Under the pieces are notes generated by a model, which saw only the letters and a program-made list of their open reading frames with translations, had not been told where the DNA came from and searched no databases. Source: Enterococcus sulfureus ATCC 49903 (GTDB lineage Bacteria > Bacillota > Bacilli > Lactobacillales > Enterococcaceae). From it: 64,000 nucleotides of DNA. The position numbers and the translations under genes were made by a program. Numbering within the stretch: position 1 is the stretch's first letter; each line of letters begins with the position of its first letter. The DNA lies in the NCBI RefSeq assembly GCF_000407605.1, contig NZ_ASWO01000005.1, positions 666,001-730,000 on the forward strand, written 5' to 3'. Positions 35,897 through 46,302 of the stretch are shown piece by piece.

Positions 35897-38041
35897 TTAG
35901 TTGGTTCCACTACCATTTCCTTTGAAAAAGCCAGTTTTATCATTGATCGTTGCAATATACATCGGTAATCCTTGTTCTCCGACATCTTTTAGTAACGAGG
36001 ATTGATTGGTTGTCGCATATAAATTGTAATAGCCTTGACCATTTTCAATTCGAACACGTTGTAAATAAAATCCTCCAGGAACAATATATCCTCTTGCAAT
36101 ACATTGATTGATCACAGAATCATATACTCCATCTGCCCATTCCCACGCGGAGTTAGACGCATCGTCTAGATCGCTTTGTCTTGAAGCAATAATTGGACGA
36201 TTGTCTTTATTGACCGCTGTTGTAGAAGACAAGACTTGATTGGCTTGGCTATACTGCGTATTCTGGTTAATTTTAGCAATTAATTCATTTTCTTTAGCTG
36301 CTTGTTCTGCTTGTGCCTTTTCTTTAGCTGCTTGTTCTGCTTGCGCCTTTTCTTCTTTTTCTTTTGCTGCTTTTTGATCGGCATCTCGCTTGGCTAATGC
36401 TGTCTTAATCGGTGTTAATTGGTTCGTTAACTCTGTTTTTAAGGTCTCATCTTTGAGCGCTTGGACTTGTTTTAGCGTATTGGTATAAGTTTGTGTTGTC
36501 ACACTAGCAGCTAATTGATTATTTTTCAATCCGGAAGTCAGTTTTGTTACTGCTTCTTTTACGGTTTGCGCTTGCTCTACTTGTTTTTGTCCCAAGGTAA
36601 CAGCTTGATTATATGCTTGATCAAATGCTGTAGCGTCTTTGATTGGAACTGCTAAAAATGTTTGCGTATTTAACACATAGGCTTGATCATTTACTTTGCC
36701 ATCTACTAGTACGGGCGTATTAAATTGCTTATTTAAGTCTTCTTGCAACGTATATTGCGTGATTAACGTATCCACAAACTGACTTGCTTCTTTTTCCTCT
36801 TTGATCCCTTTAAGTGCGGTCAATTGCTTTTGATACTCTGTTAGTTGACTTTTCGTTGTGCTTGCTTTTACGATTGGTTCTTCTTTTGAAACCGATAGAG
36901 CTTGGATATCTTTCATCAAAGAAGCGACATTTGCTTCTTTTTTTACAAGTTCAGCTTGTGCTTGACGTTCTAATTCTTGTTCATGTGCATAATAAGCACC
37001 ACCACTGATACTGATTATCGCAATGACCGCAACCGTATACCAAACGATGCGTTTCTTTTTCTTAGACCACTTTGTACGTGCCTTACGTTTAGGGACGACT
37101 GCCTCATTTTTTATTGTCGCTTTAGGATCAAGACGATCAGCTGGAATCGTCATCTCTACTTCTTCTACAGAAGATGGCACCGATTTATTGGCAGATTCTT
37201 GTTCTAGATAGTGTGCCGCTTGTTCGATTTTTTGTGTAGCTTCTGGTTTTGGCAGCGAATTTTCTTCTGTTATCTCTTCGATTATCGACTGACTTGTTTC
37301 TACAACCTTCGCCTCGATACTATCTGAAGCTAACGTTTCAGTTGATTGTTCTGCTTCAGGTTCTTCTACTTTAGGTTCTTCTGGATTTTCAACTGTTGCT
37401 TTTATCGTTGGATCTGTTGAAACAACTACAGCCTCAAGTCCTTCAGGTTCCAATTGATTTTCTGATCCAGCATCTTCTACTAGTTCTTCTTGTACTACAG
37501 CTTCCTCTTCGGGTTCTTCTTGTGCTATAGCTTCCTCATTAGATTCTTTGTCTACAGAGAGTTGAGGTTCTTGACTTGAAGACTCTTTTGGCGTTTGTTG
37601 TTCGATGACTTCTTGAGATTTAGTTTCTTGTTCTTCTTTTTGACGAATCAAATCTTTGATTTCTTCTTGTGCTTCTAAATGACGCCCTTCTTTATAAGCC
37701 TTTAAATAGGCAGCCAAAATGGGGTCATCTTCAAATTCTTCTACTTTAGTTTCTGATAAATCACGTTCGGGACGATCCACTGTTTTAATTGGCTCTTCCG
37801 CATCGTCTTGACTCGTTTCATCATATAAGTTATGGAATTGGTCCATCACTTCACCTAGCGAGATTTCTTTCAATTCCGACCATTCGATATTATCATTTTC
37901 AATCGCTTCACTAGTTTCTGGATGATCAATTTGATCTTCACTGATTTTTTTAGCGATATTTTCTTTGATTTCTGCTTTACAGTTGGGACAGATCAAGTCC
38001 CCGTTAAGTGGTTCAAAACCACAATTTGGACAAGTTTTCAT
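35897..38041 (-). CDS. Large zinc-ribbon membrane protein with acidic spacer
   Basis: A 714-residue protein of unknown function. Residues 4-21 form a zinc ribbon (CPNC-x10-CPNC). A long Glu/Gln-rich, low-complexity cytoplasmic stretch (about 30-320) leads to a basic patch and one membrane helix (about 329-350). The outer part has Lys/Ala/Gln coiled-coil segments, a repeat of KAQAEQAAKE, and a folded C-terminal domain (about 620-714). The layout recalls TcaA/YvbJ-type envelope proteins but is much longer. Start at 38041, where the zinc ribbon begins; the longer frame to 38116 is unlikely. Confidence 0.7.
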   Translation of the reverse strand: MKTCPNCGFEPLNGDLICPNCKAEIKENIAKKISEDQIDHPETSEAIENDNIEWSELKEISLGEVMDQFHNLYDETSQDDAEEPIKTVDRPERDLSETKVEEFEDDPILAAYLKAYKEGRHLEAQEEIKDLIRQKEEQETKSQEVIEQQTPKESSSQEPQLSVDKESNEEAIAQEEPEEEAVVQEELVEDAGSENQLEPEGLEAVVVSTDPTIKATVENPEEPKVEEPEAEQSTETLASDSIEAKVVETSQSIIEEITEENSLPKPEATQKIEQAAHYLEQESANKSVPSSVEEVEMTIPADRLDPKATIKNEAVVPKRKARTKWSKKKKRIVWYTVAVIAIISISGGAYYAHEQELERQAQAELVKKEANVASLMKDIQALSVSKEEPIVKASTTKSQLTEYQKQLTALKGIKEEKEASQFVDTLITQYTLQEDLNKQFNTPVLVDGKVNDQAYVLNTQTFLAVPIKDATAFDQAYNQAVTLGQKQVEQAQTVKEAVTKLTSGLKNNQLAASVTTQTYTNTLKQVQALKDETLKTELTNQLTPIKTALAKRDADQKAAKEKEEKAQAEQAAKEKAQAEQAAKENELIAKINQNTQYSQANQVLSSTTAVNKDNRPIIASRQSDLDDASNSAWEWADGVYDSVINQCIARGYIVPGGFYLQRVRIENGQGYYNLYATTNQSSLLKDVGEQGLPMYIATINDKTGFFKGNGSGTN

Positions 38042-38149
38042 GTAGTACCACTCGACTCCTTTTTTTTCATTCACAGTACTTCTATCATACACTATAATAA
38101 AACGTAAAAAAAGCAAAGTTACAAGACTGTAAACGAAACTACATAAACG

Positions 38150-38194
38150 AAAAGCAGTGACTTTTGAAAGCTTACGCTTCTAAAAGCCACTGCC
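38150..38194 (-). terminator. Terminator of rpoD
   Basis: GCAGTGGCTTTT pairs with AAAAGTCACTGC (one G-U pair) followed by TTTT on the minus strand, just after the rpoD stop. Confidence 0.65.
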
Positions 38195-38202
38195 AATTAT
38201 TT

Positions 38203-39309
38203 TTATTCTAAAAAGTCTTTTAATTGTTTTGAACGAGAAGGATGGCGCAATTTTCTTAGCGCTTTGGCTTCGATTTGGCGGATACGCTCACGGGTCACAC
38301 CAAATACTTTGCCTACTTCTTCCAATGTTCGTGTTCGACCATCATCGATACCAAAACGTAAACGTAATACATTTTCTTCACGATCTGTCAGTGTGTCTAA
38401 AACATCTTCTAACTGTTCTTTCAACAATTCATATGCTGCATGTTCAGCTGGACTTGTTGCATCTTGATCTTCGATGAAATCGCCTAAATGAGAATCGTCT
38501 TCTTCACCGATTGGTGTTTCTAAAGAAACGGGTTCTTGTGCGATTTTTAAAATTTCACGCACTTTTTCAGTCGTTAGATCCATCTCTGCACCAATTTCTT
38601 CTGGTGTTGGTTCGCGACCTAGATCTTGAAGTAATTGACGTTGGATACGGATCAATTTATTAATCGTTTCCACCATATGCACTGGAATACGAATCGTACG
38701 TGCTTGATCGGCAATTGCACGAGTGATCGCTTGACGGATCCACCACGTAGCATAGGTTGAAAATTTAAATCCTTTACGGTAATCAAATTTTTCAACAGCT
38801 TTCATCAAGCCCATGTTTCCTTCTTGGATCAAATCTAAAAATTGCATTCCACGACCAACGTAACGTTTGGCAATACTTACAACTAAACGTAAATTTGCTT
38901 CTGCTAATCGTTGTTTCGCTTCTTGATCGCCTTCTTCAATTTTTAATGCAAGTTCAACTTCTTCAGCAGCTGTCAGCAATGGTACACGACCAATTTCTTT
39001 TAGATACATACGCACTGGATCATTGATCTTCACACCGTTTGGAGCAGATAGATCTTCTTTTGGTTCTTGTTTGACTTGTTTTTGTGTTGCTTTTAATGCA
39101 TGGACAGATGGTTCACCATTTTCATCTACTACACTAATTCCTGCGTCTTCGACTTTTTGGATCAATTTATCCATTCCGTCTGCATCTAATTCGTACGGAG
39201 TTGCCAATTGATTTGTTAATTCACTATAAACGACTTGTCCTTTGACTTTATTCGTACGAATAAACTCTGTTACTGCTTTTTCATATGTTTTTTTTGCTTC
39301 TTCTGCCAT
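38203..39309 (-). CDS. rpoD: Primary sigma factor RpoD (sigma-A)
   Basis: A 368-residue sigma-70 factor. Region 1.1 (about 1-90) is followed by region 1.2 ([21 protein letters not shown]), region 2 ([58 protein letters not shown], given here only by its position near residues 135-195), region 3 and region 4.2 ([30 protein letters not shown] near 325-355). It lies 14 bases after dnaG, forming the usual macromolecular-synthesis pair. Confidence 0.98.
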   Translation of the reverse strand: MAEEAKKTYEKAVTEFIRTNKVKGQVVYSELTNQLATPYELDADGMDKLIQKVEDAGISVVDENGEPSVHALKATQKQVKQEPKEDLSAPNGVKINDPVRMYLKEIGRVPLLTAAEEVELALKIEEGDQEAKQRLAEANLRLVVSIAKRYVGRGMQFLDLIQEGNMGLMKAVEKFDYRKGFKFSTYATWWIRQAITRAIADQARTIRIPVHMVETINKLIRIQRQLLQDLGREPTPEEIGAEMDLTTEKVREILKIAQEPVSLETPIGEEDDSHLGDFIEDQDATSPAEHAAYELLKEQLEDVLDTLTDREENVLRLRFGIDDGRTRTLEEVGKVFGVTRERIRQIEAKALRKLRHPSRSKQLKDFLE

Positions 39310-39323
39310 GAAAGAGGCCCCCT

Positions 39324-41141
39324 TCAGTGCGATACTTGTATCTGCTTTAATTGTTTAGTCAATGCAATAATTTCAATTGCTAATGCTATTTCTTGTTCAT
39401 TGTTACCTTGTTGGGTCGCACGTTGTTGTGCATGTTTTTTTTCTTCGATTTCTTGTCCGATACGCGCTAGTTGTAATTGTTTCATCAGTTCACGAAACTC
39501 TACGCTCGATCCTTCTTCAGAAACATTTTGTGCAAAAATATTTAACACCAGCGTACGTAACCCGTCTTCTTTTAAAAAATCTAAAAAACGAGCCACTTCA
39601 AACGTTTCTTGCGTACTACAATACGTATCTAGCAATATATATAAAGCTTGGTACTGTTCATTTAAAAACGCACCGTCTTCTTGTTTGAACTTACTGCGAT
39701 AACTACTGTCTTGCATCATACGATACAACAACAATTCTTGTGCTTTTTGTGCCAATGTTTTCTTTTGCTGTCGCACCGGTGTAACAATTGTAGGTTTGAT
39801 TGGTAAGGCAGCTGGTTTATGTTCACGTTGATAAAGCTGGACTTGTTGTGTTAGCGTTGTACGTTGCAACTGAAATCTTTCAGCTAACTGAGACACATAT
39901 TGATCTTGCTCGATCAGTGAGTCGACTGTAGCCAGTTCTTTTAAGACCAATTCTAAATACGTTACACGTTCTTTTTCATTTTGCAAATTGTATTGTTTTG
40001 CCAAAAAATCTGCTGTAAACGAAAATGGTGTTTGCTGTTCATGTTCAACTAACTGACGAAACGCATCGGCTCCATTTGCCTGAATAAATTCATCAGGATC
40101 TAATTTATTGCCTAAACGAACAACACTTAAATTTAGTCGACTATGCTCACGTAACAATTCTAATCCACGCGCTGTAGCTTGTTGTCCGGCATCATCACCA
40201 TCGTAACAAAAAACTAAATTTGTAGCCACGCGTTCCAGTTGTTGAATTTGCTGATTCGTCAAACTCGTCCCCATCGATGCTACGCCGGATTCTAGACCCG
40301 TTTTAAATGCTGCGATGACATCCATGAATCCTTCAAATAAATAAACCGTACCATCTTTACGAATACTCGATTTGGCTTTATCTAAATTAAACAAGACCAT
40401 GCGTTTATTGAAAATCGGAGTTTCTGGCGAGTTTAAATACTTCGCTTGATCGCTTTTTTCATCAGAAAGCTCAAACCAACGTCCAGAAAAAGCAATCGTT
40501 CTTCCACTACTATTGCGAATAGGAAACATGATCCGTTGATAAAAACGATCGAGCAATCGCCCGTCATCTCGTTCAATAAACAAACCTGAATTCAATAAAT
40601 CTTCACGTGATGCAGCTTCTTTTTCAAAAATCCGCTCCAAAAATTCACGCTGCGGCGGTGCAAATCCAATTTGGAATTCTTCGATCAATTCATCAGTCAA
40701 ACCGCGATCATGTAAATAAGTCAACGCTGCTTGTCCAACTTCCGTGTTGACCAACATATGATGATAAAATTGCATCGCTTTGTCGTGTAATACATAAAGT
40801 GGAGAAGTTTCTTTATTTGGCGTCGTTGCAGTTTGGTGTCGATAAGTTTCTTGAAGTTCGATTTGCTCTAAATCGGCAACTTTTACCACAGATTCAGCAA
40901 ACGACAATCCTTCGATCTCTTGAATAAATCGAAATACATTTCCTCCTTTACCACAACCGAAACAATGAAAAATTTGTTTATCTTCTGCGACGGTAAATGA
41001 AGGGGTCTTTTCAGAATGAAACGGACATAGCCCCGAATAATTTCGCCCTGCTTTCTTCAATTGTACATATTGCCCTACGATTTCGACAATATTCGTACGT
41101 TCACGAATATCATCAATCACTTCAGAAGGAATCTTACTCAT
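39324..41141 (-). CDS. dnaG: DNA primase
   Basis: A 605-residue primase that makes RNA primers for replication. The N-terminal CHC2 zinc motif is visible ([11 protein letters not shown] and HCFGCGKGG), followed by the TOPRIM domain ([15 protein letters not shown] with the acidic [11 protein letters not shown]) and a C-terminal helicase-interacting region. rpsU, often found upstream in other bacteria, is absent here. AGGTGAGGTAG precedes the ATG. Confidence 0.97.
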   Translation of the reverse strand: MSKIPSEVIDDIRERTNIVEIVGQYVQLKKAGRNYSGLCPFHSEKTPSFTVAEDKQIFHCFGCGKGGNVFRFIQEIEGLSFAESVVKVADLEQIELQETYRHQTATTPNKETSPLYVLHDKAMQFYHHMLVNTEVGQAALTYLHDRGLTDELIEEFQIGFAPPQREFLERIFEKEAASREDLLNSGLFIERDDGRLLDRFYQRIMFPIRNSSGRTIAFSGRWFELSDEKSDQAKYLNSPETPIFNKRMVLFNLDKAKSSIRKDGTVYLFEGFMDVIAAFKTGLESGVASMGTSLTNQQIQQLERVATNLVFCYDGDDAGQQATARGLELLREHSRLNLSVVRLGNKLDPDEFIQANGADAFRQLVEHEQQTPFSFTADFLAKQYNLQNEKERVTYLELVLKELATVDSLIEQDQYVSQLAERFQLQRTTLTQQVQLYQREHKPAALPIKPTIVTPVRQQKKTLAQKAQELLLYRMMQDSSYRSKFKQEDGAFLNEQYQALYILLDTYCSTQETFEVARFLDFLKEDGLRTLVLNIFAQNVSEEGSSVEFRELMKQLQLARIGQEIEEKKHAQQRATQQGNNEQEIALAIEIIALTKQLKQIQVSH

Positions 41142-41178
41142 CTACCTCACCTCCTATGCGGGTCAGCAAAACATCGGT

Positions 41179-41212
41179 AAAAAATCGCACTAATGGAAAT
41201 TAGCGCGATTTC
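41179..41212 (-). terminator. Terminator of the DUF368 gene
   Basis: AAATCGCGCTAAT pairs with ATTAGTGCGATTT around a short loop with a T run on the minus strand; it separates the DUF368 gene from dnaG. Confidence 0.7.
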
Positions 41213-41277
41213 TCCAATTTGACAGTATTCTACTCTTACTATTGTATCATAAAATCACAAGAGTTCAAACTTTTTGA

Positions 41278-42108
41278 TTATTTGTATTGTTCTTCTAATC
41301 GACTCATAAATGCTCCTAATAAAATACCTAATACAAGTAAAATGCCGCAGCTAACATACCCTAAAGAACTTACTCCTGTGTAATCAATCGGAATGATCAT
41401 AACCGTTGACGCTAACACTACACCTAAAATGACATGAAAGAAAATGGCATACCATCTTGATAAAATAAAATCGACCAATTTTGAGAAAATCAAGACGGTT
41501 GCAATTCCACCAATCGCGATTGGGAGCACAACAGATACATCTAACGTTTTGATCCCATCTGACATTGCTTTATACATGCCCATGTACACTAAAAAATTAG
41601 ATGGACTCAACCCTGGTACGATCATACCTAATCCAATCAATCCTCCGGCGATCGTCCACGTACCTAAATTTTGATCAACTTCACTAAACAAAGCCGCTCC
41701 TTGCCACAAAAACAGAAAACCTAAGACAAAACTAAGGCCAAAGATAATCCATTCTTTTGTACCTCTGCCTTTCTTTCCTGCTTCTTTAAATAAAGAGGGC
41801 AACGTTCCAAGAATACACCCTACAAAAAACCATAAAATAATGGTTTCATATGCTCCTAGGAGGAAGCTGACTAGAAATGATAATAAAAATACACCTGTAA
41901 TCCCTCCCAGCCCTACCGGAAGAAAGTACAGCACGTTTTCTTTAAAATTACGTGTTAAATGTGCTAAAAATGAAATAATTCGTTCATAGATCCCGAAAAT
42001 CGCGGCAAGTGCACCACCACTCACACCAGGCAAAATAAATCCTGAACCTATAAACATCCCTTTAATAAATCTCAATCCCCAATCGTTACGCCTTTTTGTT
42101 TTCTCCAT
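41278..42108 (-). CDS. DUF368 polytopic membrane protein (undecaprenyl-phosphate translocase family)
   Basis: A 276-residue protein with about eight membrane helices and the DUF368 features FIKGMFIGSGFILPGVSGGALAA-like (starting near residue 14) and GMIVPGLSPSNFLVYMGMY-like in the second half; the two PG(V/L)S loops repeat. DUF368 proteins (PopT) have been reported to recycle undecaprenyl phosphate across the membrane. Start at 42108, seven bases after AAGGAG. It follows a lysozyme-like gene by 14 bases, an arrangement consistent with wall metabolism. Confidence 0.85.
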   Translation of the reverse strand: MEKTKRRNDWGLRFIKGMFIGSGFILPGVSGGALAAIFGIYERIISFLAHLTRNFKENVLYFLPVGLGGITGVFLLSFLVSFLLGAYETIILWFFVGCILGTLPSLFKEAGKKGRGTKEWIIFGLSFVLGFLFLWQGAALFSEVDQNLGTWTIAGGLIGLGMIVPGLSPSNFLVYMGMYKAMSDGIKTLDVSVVLPIAIGGIATVLIFSKLVDFILSRWYAIFFHVILGVVLASTVMIIPIDYTGVSSLGYVSCGILLVLGILLGAFMSRLEEQYK

Positions 42109-42122
42109 GCTCAATCTCCTTT

Positions 42123-42758
42123 TTATGATTCAAATATGCAGTTACTTAACTTGATTTTCCATTGATTTGTTTTCACTAAGTCTGCGTAAAACATGTTTCC
42201 CCCATTATGATATAGATATCCTCCGTTATATAAGAAAGAACGCCATGCATAATAACGATACTGTTGTCGATCTTGGTTTCCCAATTGCGGCGATAAGATA
42301 TCTTTAGAATAACTTTCTGCTAGTTCGACCGTATTCTCTCCTCCTCGTTTCGCAACATAGTCGATGTAATCTAATCCATAATTGTACGCTTGGACGGCGG
42401 TCCAAATATCTGTTTTTTGTTCTTTTGAACGCTGAATTGCTTGTGCCAAAAACGCAACACCTTGTGTTATACTTTGAGTGGGTGTCGTAATTTGGCCGAT
42501 TTCGCCTGTATAGCTTTCTGAACTTTGCATCGGATCTTCTCCTTTACCTTTAGATTCAGTAAAAATAATACTTAAGGCAAGATCTTTATATTCAGAAATC
42601 CCATTTTCTACTAATGCTTGATCCACTGTTGCATCAAATGAATGCACTTGTTTTAAGATTTGATAATTGCGGTACACCATAAAGCAGCCAGCAAATAGTA
42701 TTGCCAAACATCCAATTCGTAAGCTCAAAAAGAAAAGAGTATCTAGTTTTTTTAACAT
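42123..42758 (-). CDS. Membrane-anchored lysozyme-like protein
   Basis: A 211-residue protein with an N-terminal membrane helix (about 9-28) and an extracellular lysozyme-like fold as in CwlT and the pneumococcal PvaA family. The likely catalytic Glu lies in IIFTESKGKGEDPMQSSES, followed by the substrate-groove motifs GEIGQITTPTQSI, AVQAYNYGLDYIDYVAK. It probably trims peptidoglycan glycan strands. It forms an operon with the DUF368 gene. Confidence 0.82.
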   Translation of the reverse strand: MLKKLDTLFFLSLRIGCLAILFAGCFMVYRNYQILKQVHSFDATVDQALVENGISEYKDLALSIIFTESKGKGEDPMQSSESYTGEIGQITTPTQSITQGVAFLAQAIQRSKEQKTDIWTAVQAYNYGLDYIDYVAKRGGENTVELAESYSKDILSPQLGNQDRQQYRYYAWRSFLYNGGYLYHNGGNMFYADLVKTNQWKIKLSNCIFES

Positions 42759-42945
42759 CTATATCAACCTCTTCTTTCGCTCTTTATAGCCTACCGTGAG
42801 AGAAGAAATCTGTCTATCGTTGTTCAAAAAAAATGAGTGTTTTTAATAAAAATTAAAGTTTTATTCTTACAATACTGTTCGTAAATAAAGATGTACTCTA
42901 CTGGTTACACTTGTTATATTGTAAAGATGGAAAGTAGGTGAGGCC

Positions 42946-43659
42946 TTGAAACAATCAAAAACACTACTTCTTTCAGACGGATCGACATTAGCTTATCGAA
43001 TTTATGGTCAAGGGTTCCCTTTGATTTTGTTACATGGAAACGGCAATACTGGAGCTTATTTTGAGCGACAAGTCCCTACTTTTGCAAAATTTTTCAAAGT
43101 CATTGTGGTCGATAGTCGAGGACACGGTGCTTCTAACAATTTAGCAACACGAATTTCCTATCGCTTAATGGCCAATGATGTAAAAGAATTACTTGAAACC
43201 GAAAAATTGACTTGTGTGCACATCCTAGGGTTTAGTGATGGAGCGAATATCGCGATGGCCTTTGCTTCAGATCACCCTCAGTATGTCAAAAAGTTGATTT
43301 TAAACGCTGGAAATATTGAGGTAAATGGGATGCATCTTTTAATCAAATGGTTGACCTATTTAGAATATTGGGTAGTCTGGTTATTGGCCTTATTCATTCC
43401 TTTTTTTAAGGCAAAAGTCCCGATTGTTCACTTAATGATCCAAGATACTCAAATTACTAAAAAAGATTTACACAACATTACGGCGAAAACGTTGGTCATT
43501 GTGGGGAAAAAGGATGTTATCAAAGTCGAGCATTCATTTGCGATTGCTTCAGCGATTCCAAATTCTCGCTTTGTACTCGTCCCCAATCACGGCCATCGTT
43601 TAGCTAGAACCTCCCCCGCATTGTTTAATGAAGAAGTATTAAATTTTTTGAGAGGATAA
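42946..43659 (+). CDS. Alpha/beta hydrolase, AhyD-like aminoacyl-phospholipid hydrolase candidate
   Basis: A 237-residue alpha/beta hydrolase with oxyanion-region HGNGNTGAYF, nucleophile elbow GFSDG (Ser), acid-region KKDVIKVEHS and final His in NHGHRLAR. A hydrophobic lid (WLTYLEYWVVWLLALFIPFF) could associate with the membrane. It lies nine bases before mprF. In E. faecium a hydrolase, AhyD, encoded beside an aminoacyl-PG synthase cleaves the aminoacyl lipid; context suggests the same role here. The start is TTG with AGGTGAGG close upstream. Confidence 0.75.
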   Translation: MKQSKTLLLSDGSTLAYRIYGQGFPLILLHGNGNTGAYFERQVPTFAKFFKVIVVDSRGHGASNNLATRISYRLMANDVKELLETEKLTCVHILGFSDGANIAMAFASDHPQYVKKLILNAGNIEVNGMHLLIKWLTYLEYWVVWLLALFIPFFKAKVPIVHLMIQDTQITKKDLHNITAKTLVIVGKKDVIKVEHSFAIASAIPNSRFVLVPNHGHRLARTSPALFNEEVLNFLRG

Positions 43660-43668
43660 GGTGAAGAA

Positions 43669-46215
43669 ATGGAAAAAAGTATTAGGTGGTTTAAACAGCA
43701 TATAACCTTCTTTAAATTATTATTTGTATTTGCAGTCTTGATGATCGTGATCGCAGAATTGCTTTCAATTAGCAAGACCATCTCGTTAGAACGATTGCAA
43801 GAGATGTTTGATCGAATTCCCTTGTGGCAATTGGGTATAATTGCCATAGTTGGACTACTTTCTGTAGCCCCCATGCTAGGATATGATTTTACTTTAAAAA
43901 AATTATTAAAATTAGAGTATTCGAACTTCTATATTTTCGAAACAAGTTGGATTATCAATACCATTAATAATATCGCAGGATTCGGTGGATTAGTCAGTAT
44001 CGGTCTGCGAAATGAATTTTATGGAAAAGGATCAAAAAACAGCAAAGTAATCTCGTCACTAACGAAAATCTTTGTGTTTGTATTATCTGGTCTTTCGATC
44101 TATAGTCTCCTTTCATTTATTGCGGTTGAATTTTTTGATCGTTCAGCGTATGTCAAACAATATTGGATCTGGCTATTAGGAGCAGCCTTGTATTTTCCAA
44201 TCGTATTTGTCTTGTCTCAACGAAAAAAAGAAGGGTTGTTATCTGGATTAACCTTTAAAGAACAACTTGCTTTGATCGGCACGTCATTTTTTGAATGGAC
44301 AGGTATGATCGTGACGTTTTCACTGATCGGCTATTTTTTAAAGGTTCCTGTTTCGTTAGCAGATAGTATTCCCTTATTTATCGCGGCTACCGTAATCGGA
44401 ATCATCTCTTTGATTCCTGGTGGATTAGGTAGTTTTGATGTCATGATGATCTTAGGGTTTTCTTCTTTAGGGATTCCAAGAGAAATCGTAGTCCTTTGGC
44501 TAGTCATTTACCGCATCGCGTACTACTTGTTGCCATTTGTTGTTGGCTTGTTGTTATTTTCTCGTCACTTGTTCTTAAAATTAGACAACCGCTATAATGA
44601 GATCCCTCGACAACTAGCTATTGAATTATTCCATAAAGTTGTAGTCGTACTGCTTTATTTTTCGGGAATGCTTATGGTCTTGCTTGTTACAGTGCCTGAA
44701 GTATTCTACACCACGAAATGGCTTGAGCGTTTTAATCCATTTGGGCTACATTTAATTTCTGAATTTCCAAGTATTATCTTAGGATTTTCATTGATCATTA
44801 TGGGACGTGGAATGGCTGCTAGAGTAAAACGTGCGTATTATCCTACAATTATTTTATTAGTCCTAACCGCAATCTATGCCTTTACTACTGACTTTAGTCT
44901 AGTCACCGTCACTTATCTAGTTGTTTTACTTCTTATGGTTATTGTCTCTAAAAGCGAGTTATATCGTGAACAACTTGTATATTCATGGGAATGGATGACT
45001 ATAGATGGGATCATATTTGGATTGCTCGCCTTGCTTTATGTCGTATTAGGTGTGTATAGCCTCCCCACTTTTCAGCGTCATCCGCATCCACATCGTCCCA
45101 AATTTGTCGATTTTCTTTTATTTCCATCTGAGAAAATCTGGCTTTCTGGTTTTATTGCCATTTTAATTGTGGTTGCATTTATTTCGTTATTTACACGTTA
45201 CTTAAAAGGAAATAAAAAACAAGTCAGCCAACCGCTAGATAAAGAGGTTGCACAAACAATCCTTCAAACATATGGTGGAAATATCGATAGTGAACTCGTC
45301 TTTTTAGGAGATAAGGAGCTCTTTTTATATCCAGAAGAAGAGCCTACAGTCTTTTTACAGCTGAGAACCTACAACAATAAATGTGTAGTGATGGGAAATC
45401 CTTCAGGTAATCAAGCTGATTTCCCGGCGGCTATCGAAGCGTTTGTAAAACGTTGTGATCGTTTATGTTATCTTCCTGTTTTTTACGAGGTGGGAGAAAA
45501 TACAGTATTGACGTTACATGAATTTGGCTATGATTTTATCAAGATGGGCGAAGAAGCGTTGGTCTACTTACCAGAATTCAGCTTAGCTGGTAAAAAGAAT
45601 CGAGGGATTCGTTCACTTATGAATAAATTAGCGAAAGAAGGGTACACTTTTTCAGTGTTGCAACCCCCATTTACGGCTGATCAAATGGCTACGCTAAAAG
45701 ATATTTCAGATAGCTGGTTAGATGGCCGAAAAGAAAAAGGATTCTCCTTAGGCTTTTTTGATGAAGAATACTTGCAACGAAATCCTATTGCAGTTGTGCA
45801 AGATGCTGAGGGCGTTATTGTCTCCTTTGCCAATATCATGCCAACTTATACGAAAGAATCTGCTACGATTGACTTGATGCGACACCATAAAGAACTAGCT
45901 CCTTCTGGTACAATGGATTTCTTATTCGTCCATTTGTTCGAGTATTTAAACGAGCAGGGCATCGAATACTTCAATCTTGGAATGGCCCCACTTTCAAACG
46001 TTGGGAAGTACCGACAAAGTTTTATTCAAGAACGAATTGCGGCTCTAGTATACGAATTTGGTTCAGAATTTTATTCATTCCAAGGGTTACGTGATTATAA
46101 AGCGAAATTTGCTTCGATCTGGCACCCAAGATATACCCTCTATTCACGAGATAGTTGGATCTTGTATGTAATGATCACTTTGCTTATTATCGACAACGCA
46201 CCTCCTAAACAATAA
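43669..46215 (+). CDS. mprF: Phosphatidylglycerol aminoacyltransferase/flippase MprF
   Basis: An 848-residue protein. The N-terminal part (about 1-510) has roughly 13-14 membrane helices (flippase domain, including VSIGLRNEFYGKG and LIPGGLGSFDVMMILG). The C-terminal part is the DUF2156 aminoacyl-tRNA-dependent synthase (SDSWLDGRKEKGFSLGFF-type motif, TIDLMRH, GTMDFLFVHLFEYL, FNLGMAPLSNVG). It adds lysine or other amino acids to phosphatidylglycerol and reduces binding of cationic peptides and daptomycin. GGTGAAG precedes the ATG; operon with the hydrolase. Confidence 0.95.
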   Translation: MEKSIRWFKQHITFFKLLFVFAVLMIVIAELLSISKTISLERLQEMFDRIPLWQLGIIAIVGLLSVAPMLGYDFTLKKLLKLEYSNFYIFETSWIINTINNIAGFGGLVSIGLRNEFYGKGSKNSKVISSLTKIFVFVLSGLSIYSLLSFIAVEFFDRSAYVKQYWIWLLGAALYFPIVFVLSQRKKEGLLSGLTFKEQLALIGTSFFEWTGMIVTFSLIGYFLKVPVSLADSIPLFIAATVIGIISLIPGGLGSFDVMMILGFSSLGIPREIVVLWLVIYRIAYYLLPFVVGLLLFSRHLFLKLDNRYNEIPRQLAIELFHKVVVVLLYFSGMLMVLLVTVPEVFYTTKWLERFNPFGLHLISEFPSIILGFSLIIMGRGMAARVKRAYYPTIILLVLTAIYAFTTDFSLVTVTYLVVLLLMVIVSKSELYREQLVYSWEWMTIDGIIFGLLALLYVVLGVYSLPTFQRHPHPHRPKFVDFLLFPSEKIWLSGFIAILIVVAFISLFTRYLKGNKKQVSQPLDKEVAQTILQTYGGNIDSELVFLGDKELFLYPEEEPTVFLQLRTYNNKCVVMGNPSGNQADFPAAIEAFVKRCDRLCYLPVFYEVGENTVLTLHEFGYDFIKMGEEALVYLPEFSLAGKKNRGIRSLMNKLAKEGYTFSVLQPPFTADQMATLKDISDSWLDGRKEKGFSLGFFDEEYLQRNPIAVVQDAEGVIVSFANIMPTYTKESATIDLMRHHKELAPSGTMDFLFVHLFEYLNEQGIEYFNLGMAPLSNVGKYRQSFIQERIAALVYEFGSEFYSFQGLRDYKAKFASIWHPRYTLYSRDSWILYVMITLLIIDNAPPKQ

Positions 46216-46216
46216 C

Positions 46217-46302
46217 AAAAAGACATCCGGATTTGTACCGACCTTCAAAAGCTAGATCAAAATGCTAACTTTTGAGGATCACTACAATAAGGATGTCTTT
46301 TT
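46217..46302. terminator. Long nested bidirectional terminator
   Basis: AAAAAGACATCC pairs with GGATGTCTTTTT over about 85 bases, with an inner stem CCTTCAAAAG/CTTTTGAGG. It lies between converging mprF and the nucleoid-associated-type gene. Confidence 0.75.
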
